Origin: Callorhinus ursinus
Taxonomy: Eukaryota; Chordata; Mammalia; Carnivora; Otariidae
Assembly: GCF_003265705.1 (NCBI RefSeq)
Contig: NW_020312788.1
Coordinates: 6,774,937 to 6,838,936, forward strand
DNA: 64,000 nt
Reading direction: 5' to 3'
The position numbers and the translations under genes are program-made. This document shows positions 47,392 through 60,129 of the stretch, one piece after another; positions within the stretch are counted from its first letter, which is position 1; the number at the start of each line of letters is the position of its first letter. A model generated the notes under the pieces. It ran no database searches. It was not told where the DNA came from and saw only the letters and a program-made list of their open reading frames with translations.

Positions 47392-47581
47392 TTTTTTAAA
47401 AGATTTTATTTATTTATTTATTTATTTGAGAGAGAGAGCACAGGGGGAGCTGCAGAGGGAGAGGGAGAAGCAGACTCCCAGTTGAGCAGGGAGCCTGATG
47501 TGGGGCTCGATCCCAGGACCCTGGGATCATGACCTGAGCCGAAGGCAGACGCTTAACGACTGAGCCACCCAGGCGCGCCCC
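47392..47581 (-). mobile_element. CAN-SINE (minus member of second tail-to-tail pair)
   Basis: Antisense SINEC with (TTTA)n tail, 'gcagactcccagttgagcag' and head 'actgagccacccaggcgcg'. I could not identify the target duplication. Confidence 0.94.
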
Positions 47582-48188
47582 TACTTTTGGATTTCTGACA
47601 CTAGCAATTAAAGATTATGACTCATATAGTTATGTTTCATGTTCATACTATGAGACCCAATTCCAATTTCTCCTCTTCTGCACTATCAGCCATGATTCAC
47701 CATTTGGATGACTGATCCTTCATCTATGCCCCAAAGCTGTCTGCCACTGGTTTGAGCTTGGCATTCCTTAAAATTTGCCTCATATGATCATTAGCCGCAT
47801 CTATATCTGCCTTCTTCACCTGTCTACGAGCTCGACAAATCAGGGTCCATATCCTAATCGTTAATACTATATTAAAGTACTCAATTTGAGCATAGTTAGC
47901 ATTAAATAAATGTTTATGTACTTAGGTTTCCATTTAATTCTCTGGCCTTTTAATGTTTAAACGATATATAATGCAATGTGGGCTATAGATGTAATAATGA
48001 ACTAACTATTTTGGTATTGATGTGATGATTATACTGCAGAAATTATGGGAATTGCATCCCCATTTCTACTCCTGGATTTTTTTATTAAGGCAAGTTGTCT
48101 TTTCTTTAGTGCCACTCATGTTCTGAGAAGAATTAACTTCAATTAACTATGAATCACACAGGAGAGTAACAAATTGCAATGGCAAGAC
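47582..48188. other. Unassigned sequence, possible L2 trace
   Basis: 'agcattaaataaatgtttat' near 47900 resembles an L2 tail. Nothing else is recognisable. Confidence 0.4.
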
Positions 48189-48201
48189 CATATTTGTACT
48201 T

Positions 48202-48388
48202 TCTTTTTCAGATTTATTTACTTATTTGAGAGAGAGAGAGAGCAAGCAGAAAGGGCAGAGAGAGAGGGAGAGAGAATCCCAAGCAGACTCCCCACTGAGC
48301 AGGGAGCCCGATGTGCAGCTCGGTCTCACGCCCCTGAGGTGAAACCAAGAGTTGGGCGCTTAACCACCTGCAGCACCCAGGTACCCCT
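48202..48388 (-). mobile_element. CAN-SINE, older subfamily
   Basis: Antisense SINEC with older-type features ('gagaatcccaagcagactcc', 'ggtctcacgcccctgaggtg', 'aaccaagagttgggcgctt'). TSD 'catatttgtactt' at 48189-48201 and 48389-48401. Confidence 0.95.
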
Positions 48389-48401
48389 CATATTTGTACT
48401 T

Positions 48402-48704
48402 CTTGATACAGAGGCTTGTTACGAGATTTTGTAAAATATAACCCTTTTCCAGACTATTCCAGCATTGTACCACTAAAAACCATAGGTTGCATTTAATAGG
48501 AATTTATTATGCAGGGGCGGTGGGCTCTGACAGAACACCGTCCTCTCTAAGTTCTACGATTGGGACAGGCTTACTGTGAAGATATCTGAGGGGCAGCAAT
48601 AGCTCAGATATGCAAATAGCTAGCATACTTAACCTAGATGTGGACATTCGGATATACTTTAAGGATACAGAAAGAATAGGTGAAAGCCCGAAAGGTATGC
48701 TATG
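48402..48704. other. Short unassigned spacer between SINEs
   Basis: A 69-codon minus ORF here is chance. Confidence 0.4.
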
Positions 48705-48720
48705 AACCGACTTCATTCTT

Positions 48721-48979
48721 TTAGGAGCTTTTTTTTTTTTAAATATTGGATATTTTAGTTCTTCCTTTTAAGTCTTTTTATTTATTTATTTATTTGAGAG
48801 AGCGAGAATGAGAGAGAGAGAGAGAGAGAGCACATGACATGAAAGGGGGAAGGGTCAGAGGGAGAAGCAGACTCCCCGCTGAGCGGGGAGCCCGATGCGG
48901 GGCTCAATCCCAGGACTCCAGGACCACGATCTGAGCCGAAGGCAGTCGCTTAACCGACTGAGCCACCCAGGCGCCCCAT
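48721..48979 (-). mobile_element. CAN-SINE with an unusually long, complex 3' tail
   Basis: The antisense SINEC body starts near 48775; head 'ccgactgagccacccaggcg'. TSD 'accgacttcattctt' (48706-48720) recurs as 'actgacttcattctt' (48981-48995). This makes the T-rich run plus about 40 bp of non-SINE sequence (48721-48774) part of the inserted piece. Confidence 0.93.
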
Positions 48980-48995
48980 AACTGACTTCATTCTT

Positions 48996-49782
48996 AACCC
49001 TCATGTGAAAACTGAAACAATTAATTGAGGCAATGATCCAGAACAGGAGGCTGTGTTTTTCCCTCAGTTATCTGGATCATCTCACAGAAGAATGGTGGAA
49101 GCAAGAATGATCACAATTAGTTGAATTATCTCAACTTTCATTTTATGTTGTGTGTGTGGACATGATCTCCATTTATTTTTATAATTCAGACTATAAGGTT
49201 ATGTTGTAAGCTTGATGAAATAAGATCTTGTCAATTGTTCGTCCTTTAATGGCCAATAGAAAGAGTGATTTACGCCAACCAAAGGAGTTATTTAAGACAA
49301 TATCCACTGAAAAGGTGAGTGGATTTTTTTTTTTTCCTTTGGGAGGACATAAAATGTTTCTGGAATGAGGTGGTTTTATGTTTGAAAAGTATTAACTTTT
49401 GTCAGGTGGTGCTTACTTAGTCTATATCCACTTGGAAAAAAATTCTCACCAGTTTTTCAGAAAAGAGGACTTTTTTAACTCTACGTATTCAACATAGTTG
49501 GCAGGAGAATGGATGGTAGGAAAAGGGCAGTTGATAGGCCTGGTTGACATTCAGGATAGGGAAATTTTTTCCTAGAGGAAAACTTTCAGACAGAACAGGC
49601 CTCCAAGACGTATCTCTAGCTTCCCAGGATTCTAAAAGTAGCAGGCAGCAACAACAGATGTAGATTTGTGAACTGAGATATTCAGCACAAGTCTTAACTG
49701 TGGAAGGCTGTAGTTAGTGCATTTGGGGTGTTTTAAAATCTCACCCCATCTAAACATGTCAGTTAGGTACCTTCGATACTTT
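48996..49782. other. No recognised gene; unassigned sequence
   Basis: Contains a T14 run near 49326. No repeat identified. Confidence 0.45.
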
Positions 49783-49893
49783 TTAAAAAGTTATTATATA
49801 AATTTCAGTTAGTTAACATAAAATGTAACATTAGTTTCAGGTGTACAATATAGCGGTTCAACACTTCCTTACAAGACCTGGTGCTTGTTAAGG
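49783..49893 (-). mobile_element. L1 3'-end fragment
   Basis: 'atttcagttagttaacataa', 'attagtttcaggtgtacaat' and 'atagcggttcaacacttcc' are an antisense L1 3' terminus of a mid-age carnivore/eutherian L1 type. Confidence 0.75.
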
Positions 49894-52800
49894 TATACAC
49901 ATACACATGCACACACCCATACCGTCTCTGAAAATGGTTGTGGTCCCTAACTGATTCAAATTTTCCACGAAATGTTAAGAATCACTAAGCGTCTTGCGTG
50001 TTTGGTTGTTTTTCGTGTTTTTGTTTTGTTTTGTTGCTATTGAGGAAAATGATTTGAAATACACTTGGTGGGGGTGGGGAGAAACGCTGAGTAATTATGC
50101 CCCTTTCATAGCTGGGCTGTTATCCTGGTTTCAAAAGTTAACCTTGTCTGTCAGTTTAGACTTAAATGAATCAAGAACACATATTCATGTCCTTTAAAGG
50201 CATTAATGCAGTGATTTCAGCAATGACATCTTGGTTTCTCAGCGTATCTGATAAGAATCCCAAACAAACGCCCTATCTTGCCCACACATTTCCTCTCCCT
50301 CTCCCATCAGTGCCACGAATATGTTTTTAAAGATTAGGTCAGCTTTGTTTGTGTTGTGTTGGTTTGTTTGTTTAACTGTTGTAAAAGTTCATGTTTTGGG
50401 AAATGGCTTACTTACAAGAAGACATTTCCTGTAGCAATCGCAACTTTAACAATAACAGATAAACTCTTTGTGGCAAATCTTCACTGGGCTAGAACTAAAA
50501 TCTGGAAGTAATCAGTAACCACTGAGCATCACAAATTCTTTAAAAAAAAATATTTAAACGCAGCTGGAGTCTGCTAGTAGTTGGGATAGGATTCTGGTAC
50601 CTAATCCCTTGGGGTTAGTCGCCATGCTCCTTCTTCCTTGTCTTCGATGTGGAACTAGAAAGCCCCAGGGTGTTGATGGTTGCAGAGAAACTATGGCATC
50701 TGACACCTGCTGGGAGCAATAAATAGAGAGCTATTCCTGCCCTTGTCGGTTTGTTCCTATCCTGCTCACTACTGGAGTTGCAGTCTTTTCTTCCGAGCTG
50801 GGTTTCAGGAAGGATGAGTTTTGTTTACCCATGCAAACAAATCTGATAAGTAAGAGAAGTCACTGCTATGCAGTCATTTTGACACATGCGCTTGACCTAT
50901 AATAAAGGCAAGTCTGGTTAAACAGTAAACAGAATCACACCCTTTACTTCTGAGAATTATGGTTGTAATTTTTTTCTGGAAGTAACATGACTCTAATGCA
51001 GCCTTCTGAAATAAGTTTGATTCCATTGGTCTGTTTACTGTAGGATGACGGGTTTCCAGTTAACTAACTAAAACTGGTTATTGCTGAGGATTTGTGCAGG
51101 CTGAGTTATCGAATACTTTATGTCTGCCAGTCTTGTCCAGGTACATTGGGGATGCTCACAATTCTATTTAGAAGGTAACAGATGCTAATGAAGAAAGAGA
51201 TGAGTATCTCTTTTATCTATGGTGCTTCATAAAACAGTGAACACACAGTAGGCCAGAAATCTCTGGAAAATAAAGGAGTATCGGGGTGTAGGAATGTAGC
51301 ACTGACTCCCTGGCATTCAGCTCAGCAGAAATCCTGAGTGCTACAGAAGTGAAATTCATCAGGACAAAAGCTTTCAGTCAGCAAATGAAAAGGAAAACCA
51401 GGCAGCCTCTAAGAAACTCTTTCTTAAATGCCCACACCCAAACACCTAACCTGTCCAAATTATTTGCTTGTAGAGGAATTACTCTAAACCCTCCCAATGC
51501 AAACTAGCCATTGGTTTCCTTGCTAAAATTCATACATTTCTCTATTTGGCAAGCAAACCAGAGCACAATATTTTGCATTCCGTCAAAATGTATTTTTTCC
51601 CCTCTGGAGAATGAATGAAAATGTGTTTCATGCCATATGCCTGATATTTTCTAGTGGTGCCTGTTCACATATTTTTGACTCTACAGTATCTGGCACTGTG
51701 AGATGTGAATCCCAGGCGTTCTTCAGTTACAGTCTTGCTGAAAGGAGAAAACAAAGAAAATGGGTAAAATCTGTTTAATTTTAATTACTAACAAGGTCAG
51801 TAGTTTTAAGAGATGTTTTCCATTGGATTTACTTAGAGCAAGTGAATACTCTTTTTATTTCTCAGCAGACTTTGATTATGGTTAACCAGAAATTTAAGTT
51901 CGAGTGCTCCTTATTCTTTTAGAAAAGCAGAGTCCTCTATCTCTGTCTCTCTTTTCTTGTATTGGTTGCAAGTAAGACAAACTTCTCCCCTAAAAGAGAA
52001 AATCATGATGATGGGCACTGAGAAAGTCTACCAAGGAGAGGGGATAGTGCATGGTTTCTCCTGTTGCATTCTTCTCAGAGTGTATCTTCCCCAATAGCCA
52101 CCCCCACAACAGCCTTCCCCAAGTGAATGAATGACAGTAAGTGTTTAAGACAACCTATTTCTCCTCTAACTCTTCCATCTCTTTTGAAACACTTAGAGAG
52201 CCTGCTACAACAAGAAAAATGTCTAGAAAAATATACTTCTGAATGTTAATACTGGTTTTAGCTAGATAGTAAGATATGGGCAATTTAGTTGTTGTTTATG
52301 ATCTCTGATTTTTCTATACTAAAAATGGGTTATTTGTGGAACAGAACTTCAAAATGAGGTTGCTTTTAGAATATACTTTCTCTTTGAAAAGGTGGTATCA
52401 GAAATCCATAGCAACCTAACTGGCATACTTATTCATCCTTTCTGCTAACATTTTTATTCAATGCCCGTTAAATATCAGCTCATCTATTTGTCATCCAAGA
52501 ACACAAAGGCACCTAATACAGTTCCTCCTTTCAAAGAACTCACAACTTTGGCATTGTTTTTGCAGTAATTGTCTTTATATTGACCATAATTTTCATCTAA
52601 CATATTTCAGAATTTTGTTTCTATATTTTTACAGTAAACACCATTTCCACTCCTTTCACCCTTAGTACAATGAACATTTCCCTTCTACCTAGAAATTGCT
52701 ATCTCTTGATAAGACATCTGGGGTTTTCCTATAAATCCTTCAATGACTTTGTCATAATCAAACCTAAAAAAGTACTTAAGTTTCTGTTCTTAGGCATGGT

Positions 52801-53689
52801 ATTATTTATAAGCAAGTTTTGAGTTCTGTCAGTTTGGAATTGTTCCATGTCCATTTATAGAACTCCAAGTAAAAGACTGATTTTGTGAGCTTTTTCAACT
52901 ACCTACTTCAACCAAGTGAATCGATGAGAAATAAGTAGTTACACCCAGTGGTTGAGATTTAAATAGTGGTTCCTACGGAAGATGTTGTCAGAAAAGAGTT
53001 CTTTATGACTCAGTAATTGAAAAAAAAGTCAGTATTTGTTGAAAATATTCTATCTTTTCTTCCCCCCCCAACTATGCAATGTAGGGAAGTGTGAATGATA
53101 TATATATTACATGAACTATGTTATAGTATCTACTTATTACTCAGCCTGCCACCTAAATGGCTATAACCTTGTCCCATTCCACATTAGTAATAGAGAACAA
53201 CACTCTTGAAAGTCCCATAGGCTGTTTTAGTGCTTGGTGTTTTAAAATATTTTTTTTAAAAGAGTTTTAAAATGTAATGCATTTTCCAAAGATGTAATTC
53301 ATTGTCATTTAAAATATACTACTATACACCTTCTTCCCAAACAACCCTTTAAATTTAGTGACACGAAATTTAGATTCTTTATTAAAAGAAAAATCATGCT
53401 TTGTCAAAATAATCAAGATCCTTAGAAAAGCTTGCAGACTCTTTACTGTGTTTTTGTCATTAAAGTATATATATATCTGCTTCATAATTTAGCATGTTTA
53501 GGGAGCCAGTTGCTTTGCATTCTCTCATAAACTAAATCAAAATGTTTTTCTCTGATATTATCTTCCCACTCTCCTAATGGTGAAAAGAGATATTACTTTT
53601 GTTTAATTTTCTTTTGATTTTCAGAGGTTTTATTCTACGGAATGTGTGTTTACTACATATGTGCAGTCTTGGATTAAATAATACATCAT
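49894..53689. other. No recognised gene; repeat-poor stretch
   Basis: About 3.8 kb with no confidently recognised transposon. A possible very old repeat lies at 52440-52560 ('gttcctcctttcaaagaactc'). ORFs do not exceed 70 codons. I cannot tell whether this is regulatory, intronic or simply decayed. Confidence 0.45.
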
Positions 53690-53865
53690 AGTATTTTTGA
53701 GAAAGCCTTAATGTGCAGAGAGGTAATCTCAGCTCTATCACTAAATTTTTGTGTAGTAAGGCATAAGTCACAAACTCTCTGGGTGTCAATTTCTTCATCT
53801 ATTAAATAATAGCTTCATAGTGGATCTCTCCAGGCTCCCTTCATAGACAGGATACTATGGTTCTA
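53690..53865 (+). mobile_element. MIR/MIR3-like SINE
   Basis: 'taatctcagctctatcacta', 'tctctgggtgtcaatttct', 'tcatctattaaataatagc' and 'ctccaggctcccttcatag' follow the MIR-family 3' region. Confidence 0.65.
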
Positions 53866-54509
53866 CACATGTTTTCACTAGGGAAAAGCATATCATTGGT
53901 CAAAATCGGATGGCATCATAAAGTATTGTTTCCTAAAATATGGGGATACCAAGAAGGGCAAATAAACTCAATGATACTTTCTCCACTTAGTCATCCATAC
54001 CATCATCATACTGCTATTGAATTCTTACTATGGGTTAAGCTATGCTAAGGAATGGAAAGTTTAACAAAGAAGACATTGCACTCTCACTGGATTTTTGGTC
54101 CAGTGGAGTGGTTTTCTACTGAAAGCAACCCTGCCTGTGAAGGAACATCTGATGATAGATGGCAATATTTTGATCATCACAACTTGCACTTACCTAGTGT
54201 GTAGAGGCCAGAAGTGCTGCTAATCCCTCTCCAATGCCCAGGAGAGCCTCCGTGACAAAGAATCATTTGATCCAAATTGTCAATACTGCCATGATTGGGA
54301 ATCCTTGCTACTGGAGGAGAGTGCTATGCAGGTAAAGGCTCCCGGTGTGAATAGGGCTGTCTATGCTGGCACTTTTCAAGTTCTTCTCCTAGATATCATA
54401 CAAAAAAAAAAAAAAAAAAAAACCAACACAAAATGACTTACAAACTCCATCTCAGAGTAAATATAAGGGCTATCTGCAGGTTCAAAACATGCATGAAGGC
54501 TTTTAAAAG
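53866..54509. other. Unassigned sequence before the TFG retrocopy
   Basis: 'ggaatggaaagtttaacaaag' with 'tccagtggagtgg' near 54050-54110 hints at another ancient repeat. The A21 run is listed separately. Confidence 0.4.
54402..54422. repeat. A21 homopolymer
   Basis: A run of 21 adenines sits about 100 bp before the TFG retrocopy. No AATAAA or recognisable element body precedes it, so I cannot say whether it is a retroposon tail. Confidence 0.8.
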
Positions 54510-54523
54510 CAGCTGAGATGGGG
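54510..54523. repeat. 5' target-site duplication of the TFG retrocopy
   Basis: CAGCTGAGATGGGG here is repeated exactly at 56298-56311 after the poly-A tail. It is preceded by CTTTTAAAAG, which contains the TT/AAAA site cut by the L1 endonuclease. This marks insertion by the L1 machinery acting in trans. Confidence 0.93.
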
Positions 54524-54710
54524 AGGGCACCAGAGTGGGCCGTGACCACAGCCACCCCACGGCGTCCCGGAGCCAGCCCGGCGTCGGCCTCGAACTGGTC
54601 TTTCCGTAGAGCTGTATGTACACAACATCCTGGAGTCCACCATGAATGGACAGTTGGACCTAAGTGGGAAGCTAATCATCAAAGCTCAACTTGGGAAGGA
54701 TATTTGATGA

Positions 54711-54959
<249 letters not shown>

Positions 54960-54962
54960 TGA

Positions 54963-55847
<885 letters not shown>

Positions 55848-56263
55848 AGAGGCTCAGCTACACTGATGAATGTAGCTGATAGCAGTTTGCCTCCCAAAAG
55901 ACTCCAGTACTACTACTTTAATTTGTATTGAAGTTCAGAAATTTAAAAAGCAGAGCATTTTTTATGGTATCATTGTTGCTGTTAATTGAAAGTATAATTT
56001 GCTGGAACACAAAAAGATCAAAATGAAAGTTTTTTTCTTCCCTTGCTTAAAAGTGTAGCAGCTGCCTAGTTATTTTGGAACACTACTCTGATGTGCGTAA
56101 AGTGATTGACTTTCTAGCTTGCCTTGTCCGGATGATATTAAAACGCTAGGTTGAAGTTTAACCATCTGAACTTGGCTTTTTATTATTAACATGATGTACT
56201 AAAATATAGATCCCTTTGAGAAAACAGCTAGGTATTATGTATAAAATGTAACACTGTTAGGTT

Positions 56264-56269
56264 AATAAA
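56264..56269 (+). other. Polyadenylation signal AATAAA of the TFG retrocopy
   Basis: AATAAA lies 13 bases before the start of the genomic A15 tract at 56283. This is the normal spacing for a cleavage site copied from the parent mRNA. Confidence 0.85.
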
Positions 56270-56297
56270 GATAATTGAATCCAAAAAAAAAAAAAAA

Positions 56298-56311
56298 CAG
56301 CTGAGATGGGG
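56298..56311. repeat. 3' target-site duplication of the TFG retrocopy
   Basis: CAGCTGAGATGGGG directly follows the A15 tail and matches 54510-54523 over all 14 bases. Confidence 0.93.
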
Positions 56312-56504
56312 CACAAGAGAAGCGAGAGAAGGGGAAGAGGAGAAACTCATGGTGTAGTGGCAGGAAACATGAGATGACCAAAATCATAGAGAAAAATTAT
56401 ACTTTCTCATGGGGAGGAATATACTCTGAAGTACAGACACTACATCCTTCGATCGCAATAATGTTGTAAGAGCCAAGTTAGTGAAAGGAGACGTCCTAGA
56501 CCCA
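56312..56504. other. Short spacer between TFG retrocopy and L1 end
   Basis: Purine-rich at its start ('agcgagagaaggggaagagg'). Nothing else recognised. Confidence 0.4.
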
Positions 56505-56975
56505 GTTTTTTTTATTTTTTAAAAATTTTTTATTGTTATGTTAATCACCATATATTACATCATTAGTTTTTGATGCAGTGTTCCATGATTCATTGTTTGT
56601 GCGTAACACCCAGTGCTCCACGCAGAATGTGCCCTCTTTAATACCCATCACCAGGCTAACCCATCTCCCCACCCTCCTCCCCTCTAGAACCCTCAGTTTG
56701 TTTTTCAGAGTCCATAGTTTCTCATGGTATGTCTCCCCCTCCGACTTACTCCCCTTCATTCTTCCCCTCCTGCTATCTTCTTCTTTTTTCTTTTTTTTTT
56801 TAACGTATGTTGCGTTATTTGTTTCAGAAGTACAGATCTGTGATTCATCAGTCTTGCACAATTCACAGCGCTCACCATAGCACATACCCTCCCCAATGTC
56901 TATCACACAGCCACCCCATCCCTCCTACCCCCCCACCACTCCAGCAACACTCAGTTTGTTTCCTGAGATTACAGG
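56505..56975 (-). mobile_element. 5'-truncated carnivore L1 3'UTR
   Basis: Same 3' end as the copy at 44402: 'ttttattgttatgttaatc', 'gtgcgtaacacccagtgctc', 'tctagaaccctcagtttgt' and 'tctgtgattcatcagtcttg'. It stops at 'tttcctgagattacag', before ORF2. No clear TSD found. Shadow ORFs of 100-121 codons are L1 3'UTR, not genes. Confidence 0.95.
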
Positions 56976-57015
56976 GGTTTTTTTCTTAAAGTACTTATAG
57001 GGCTTCAGAAAAAAA

Positions 57016-57016
<1 letters not shown>

Positions 57017-57062
<46 letters not shown>
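57017..57062. repeat. (CA)23 microsatellite, pure
   Basis: 46 bp of uninterrupted CA; length and purity suggest it is polymorphic. Confidence 0.95.
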
Positions 57063-57064
<2 letters not shown>

Positions 57065-58989
57065 TTCTGCCTAGGTCTTGTCTTGGAAAAAACAAAGCTC
57101 ATTTGATAATAGATAATGAAAGCTGAAGTGGCCCAGCAGCAATGCAATGATATCGTAAAATGTGCAAAAAAAGAGCAAAACATAGAAGCAAAGAATATTC
57201 ACCAGAAGGATGAATGCAACAGTTGAAAATTATGACCAAAAATTCTGTTATTTATTTAAAATGAATGAATTCATGAAGGAAGACTGCCAAGTAGAAATGT
57301 AAGGATTCAGGGAAGAGATGTTAAGACAACAGAAAGAGGTAAAACAAAACCTGGTAGAATCCTAGAAAGGAATTGAGAGAGAACAAAGAGCAAAATTATC
57401 TGTCCTATTGATAAATGTAAAAAGAAATTCATTGTTAGCTGGGGTCCTCAAGGAAACAGATTCCAAAATGGAGTTAGAAAGGCAAGAGATTAATGGAGGG
57501 AACACTTGTGAAAGTTCAAGGGAAATGTGAGCTGGAATGGGAAAGGAGGCCATGATGCAGGCTGGACACCTATGAAGGAAAGAGGGGAGGAAATGGGATT
57601 GGGCAGGAAACAGCTCAGATTGAAATGCATCTGTGAAAAAGTTTCAGCCAGGCTTCTGTGAGATTCCCACAAAAATTGGTCATTAAAATAGTCTCCCCTT
57701 GAGCAGAAGTATTCTGGCTGTGTTGGCCAGTGGCTGGGAGCAGCATGGACAGAGCACGATGTAGGTATGTGCTGCAGTAAATCCCACAGGTGGGGCAGCC
57801 AAGGCAGGTAGCTAACTCCACTCCTCACAGCAGGTTCTCTCTCTGCAAGAGATCTGATCAGTCTAAGTACCTCCAGGGCTGCGACACTTGTCCAGTTGGA
57901 AAAATTTTCAGATTGGCTCCCAAAGCAGATCCAATGTCTTCAAAGATACACCTAAAACAAAAAGATTCAGAAAGGTTGAAAATAAGCTGACAGACAAAGT
58001 CATATCAGGCAAATGCAACATAAAAGATGCAGAGGTCATAATCTTAATTTTAGAGAACACGAATTTTAGTAAAGTTATTACTATATTACTATACATTATA
58101 TTATTATTATATTGCTCATGTATATTATATATAGCTTTCATTTTTGCATCATTCAATTGTATATTCCATTCAACAAAAAACTAAGTAACAAATGAAAACA
58201 TAAAGTCATACAGGAAACACTAAAAAAAAAGTGATGACATAGGAGCCTACCTAGAAGAGCTCTCCGTGTCCAAAGCTGTAACAATTTGAGCAATAAGATA
58301 AATTATGATAGTACTGGATTACAGCCCAAAGAATAAAATAAACATATATGTGATGAATAAGTAAATAGAGGAGAGAAGTCTTCTATACCAAATGGAATAA
58401 TATTAGATAATAAGTATAGAAGAAATGAGGGAAATAAAATAATGACAATTAGAATATCACAGTAATAATTTCTGCTTGCAAGATCCATGTATGAATGCTA
58501 AAATTGTAGGCAGAACCTTAAGGAGAATATTTACATCACTACAAAGCATTTTCCCCCCAAATATTTAATAATTGTTGTGGTGGTTTTAACATATGTTTAC
58601 AAATGTATGGATACTCCTACCTCCAAGAGATAAAACTTCACTCCCTTCCACTTGAGTGTGGCCTGGACTTAGAAGCTCACTTCTAGTGAATAGAGTATGG
58701 AAGGGAAAAATGGTAACTTTACAAAAAAGCTGGCAGACACTACTGTATACCAGTAACCAAAGTTATCACCAGTGATAAGTCATGTTGATAGCAGGTACCC
58801 TCTGATACCAGGCAATGAGAACTGTACTTCATCTCCATAACGTTCTTTCCAAAAATCCATAATCCTAGTGTAATTATGAGAAACCATCAGGGAAATTCAA
58901 ATTGAGTAACATTCTAAATTATGCCTGGCCAGAAATCTTGAAAATCAACAAGGTCATGAAAAACAAGGAAAGACAGAAAATGTCATAAA
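57063..58989. other. Unassigned sequence, probably containing decayed repeats
   Basis: 'agctggggtcctcaaggaaac' near 57438 and 'tgagtgtggcctggacttag' near 58653 resemble parts of old eutherian repeats I cannot name. An AT-rich patch lies at 58070-58140. ORFs of 60-112 codons show no domains. Confidence 0.4.
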
Positions 58990-59275
58990 TTATAAGAAAC
59001 GAAAGACATACAGTTAAATTAGAGCATGGTATCCCGGATTGGATTCTGAAAAATAAAAAAATGATATAAATGAAAAAAAAAACTGGTGAAATCTAAATAA
59101 AGTCTGTAATTTTGTTAACAGTATTATACCAGTATTAATTTCTTATTTTTCCTTAATGTACTATGGTTATGCTAGAAGAAACTAGGTAAAGGGTATATGG
59201 GAACCCTCTGTGCTATCTTTACAACAACTCCGTTTCTCTAAAACTATTTTAAAATATAAAGGTTATTAAAAAGGT
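58990..59275 (+). mobile_element. L1M 3'-end fragment
   Basis: 'ctggtgaaatctaaataaag', 'tgtactatggttatgctag', 'gggtatatgggaaccctctg' and 'aaactattttaaaatataaa' match the conserved 3' terminus of old L1M elements. Confidence 0.65.
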
Positions 59276-59750
59276 CAACACAGACTAATATAAAATTTTA
59301 ATTAGGATAATTCAACAAAGGGACTGTTTATATTATGATGAGAATCTGTATTAGAGTGATTGGTTCCAATAAAGAAGGTCAGGCCAGACTGTTGAAAAGT
59401 GACACTTAAGCAGAGATCTGAGGAATGAGTCAGAGTTATTTAGGCAAAGAGCAGATGGAAGAGTATTCCTGGAAGAAAAAACAACATGTGCAAAGAAACT
59501 ATGACAGAAGGGAAGAGAGCAAGCACCAGGGACTGTAAAGACACTGGAATTAAAAGGTGGAGAGGGTGGTCCAAGATAAAATGGAAGAGCTAAGTAGGGT
59601 CCGAAAGCTTCAGGAATGTGTAGTGGAGTTCTATTTTTATTTGGAGAGTAATGTTGAGTCACTGAAATGTTCAAGTTTCACATTCAGATACACATTTCTT
59701 AAAGATCATTCTAGCTATTGTGGGCCACCACATAGGGGCCCCAGTTGAGA
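59276..59750 (+). repeat. Ancient interspersed repeat, family not assigned
   Basis: 'gtgacacttaagcagagatc', 'tgaggaatgagtcagagtta', 'gaagagtattcctggaag' and 'aaagatcattctagctattg' match a common mammalian ancient repeat order. The 107-codon minus ORF here is chance. Confidence 0.45.
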
Positions 59751-60129
59751 TCTTATTGCAGAATCCTCATTAAGAGCCTGCATTACAGTATTGGTGATAA
59801 AATGGAGAGCAGAGGAAAGATTTGGGAGACATTTAAGAAGAAACATTGATAGGATTTGAGTGTTTTGGAAATGGGAGTTGAGGATAAGGGAAGTATCAGG
59901 ACTAGCCACTAATATCTAGCTTTTCTAAAAAGCTTTTTTGGTTTGGTAGATTAGTTGCATTAAGAGACCCAATTCTTTGCCGTTTTCTGTATGAAATCTT
60001 TGCCATGGGTTTCTTTGTCATTTCTTTTAGAAAAAAAGGTAGAGTTTGTGTCCTGACATCTTAATACTTAGGCAATACTTTGGCCACTGACAAGCTAACC
60101 GATCTGATACATGCATAAGCTTGGACAAA
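59751..60129. other. Unassigned sequence with an A-rich (CAAAAAAA)n patch at its edge
   Basis: The A-rich patch is at about 60124-60150. No gene. Confidence 0.4.

Noticed and set aside
1367..48979. tRNA genes at the SINE heads
   Set aside because: The tRNA-Lys-like A- and B-box words belong to CAN-SINEs, are followed by SINE bodies and tails, and do not form complete tRNA cloverleaves.
56541..56906. 121- and 100-residue ORFs near 56.6 kb
   Set aside because: They are L1 3'UTR sequence that also gives a similar ORF at 44382-44669.
56505..56975. A target-site duplication around this L1 end
   Set aside because: 'ccagttttttt' at the left and 'caggggttttttt' at the right do not match beyond the T run.
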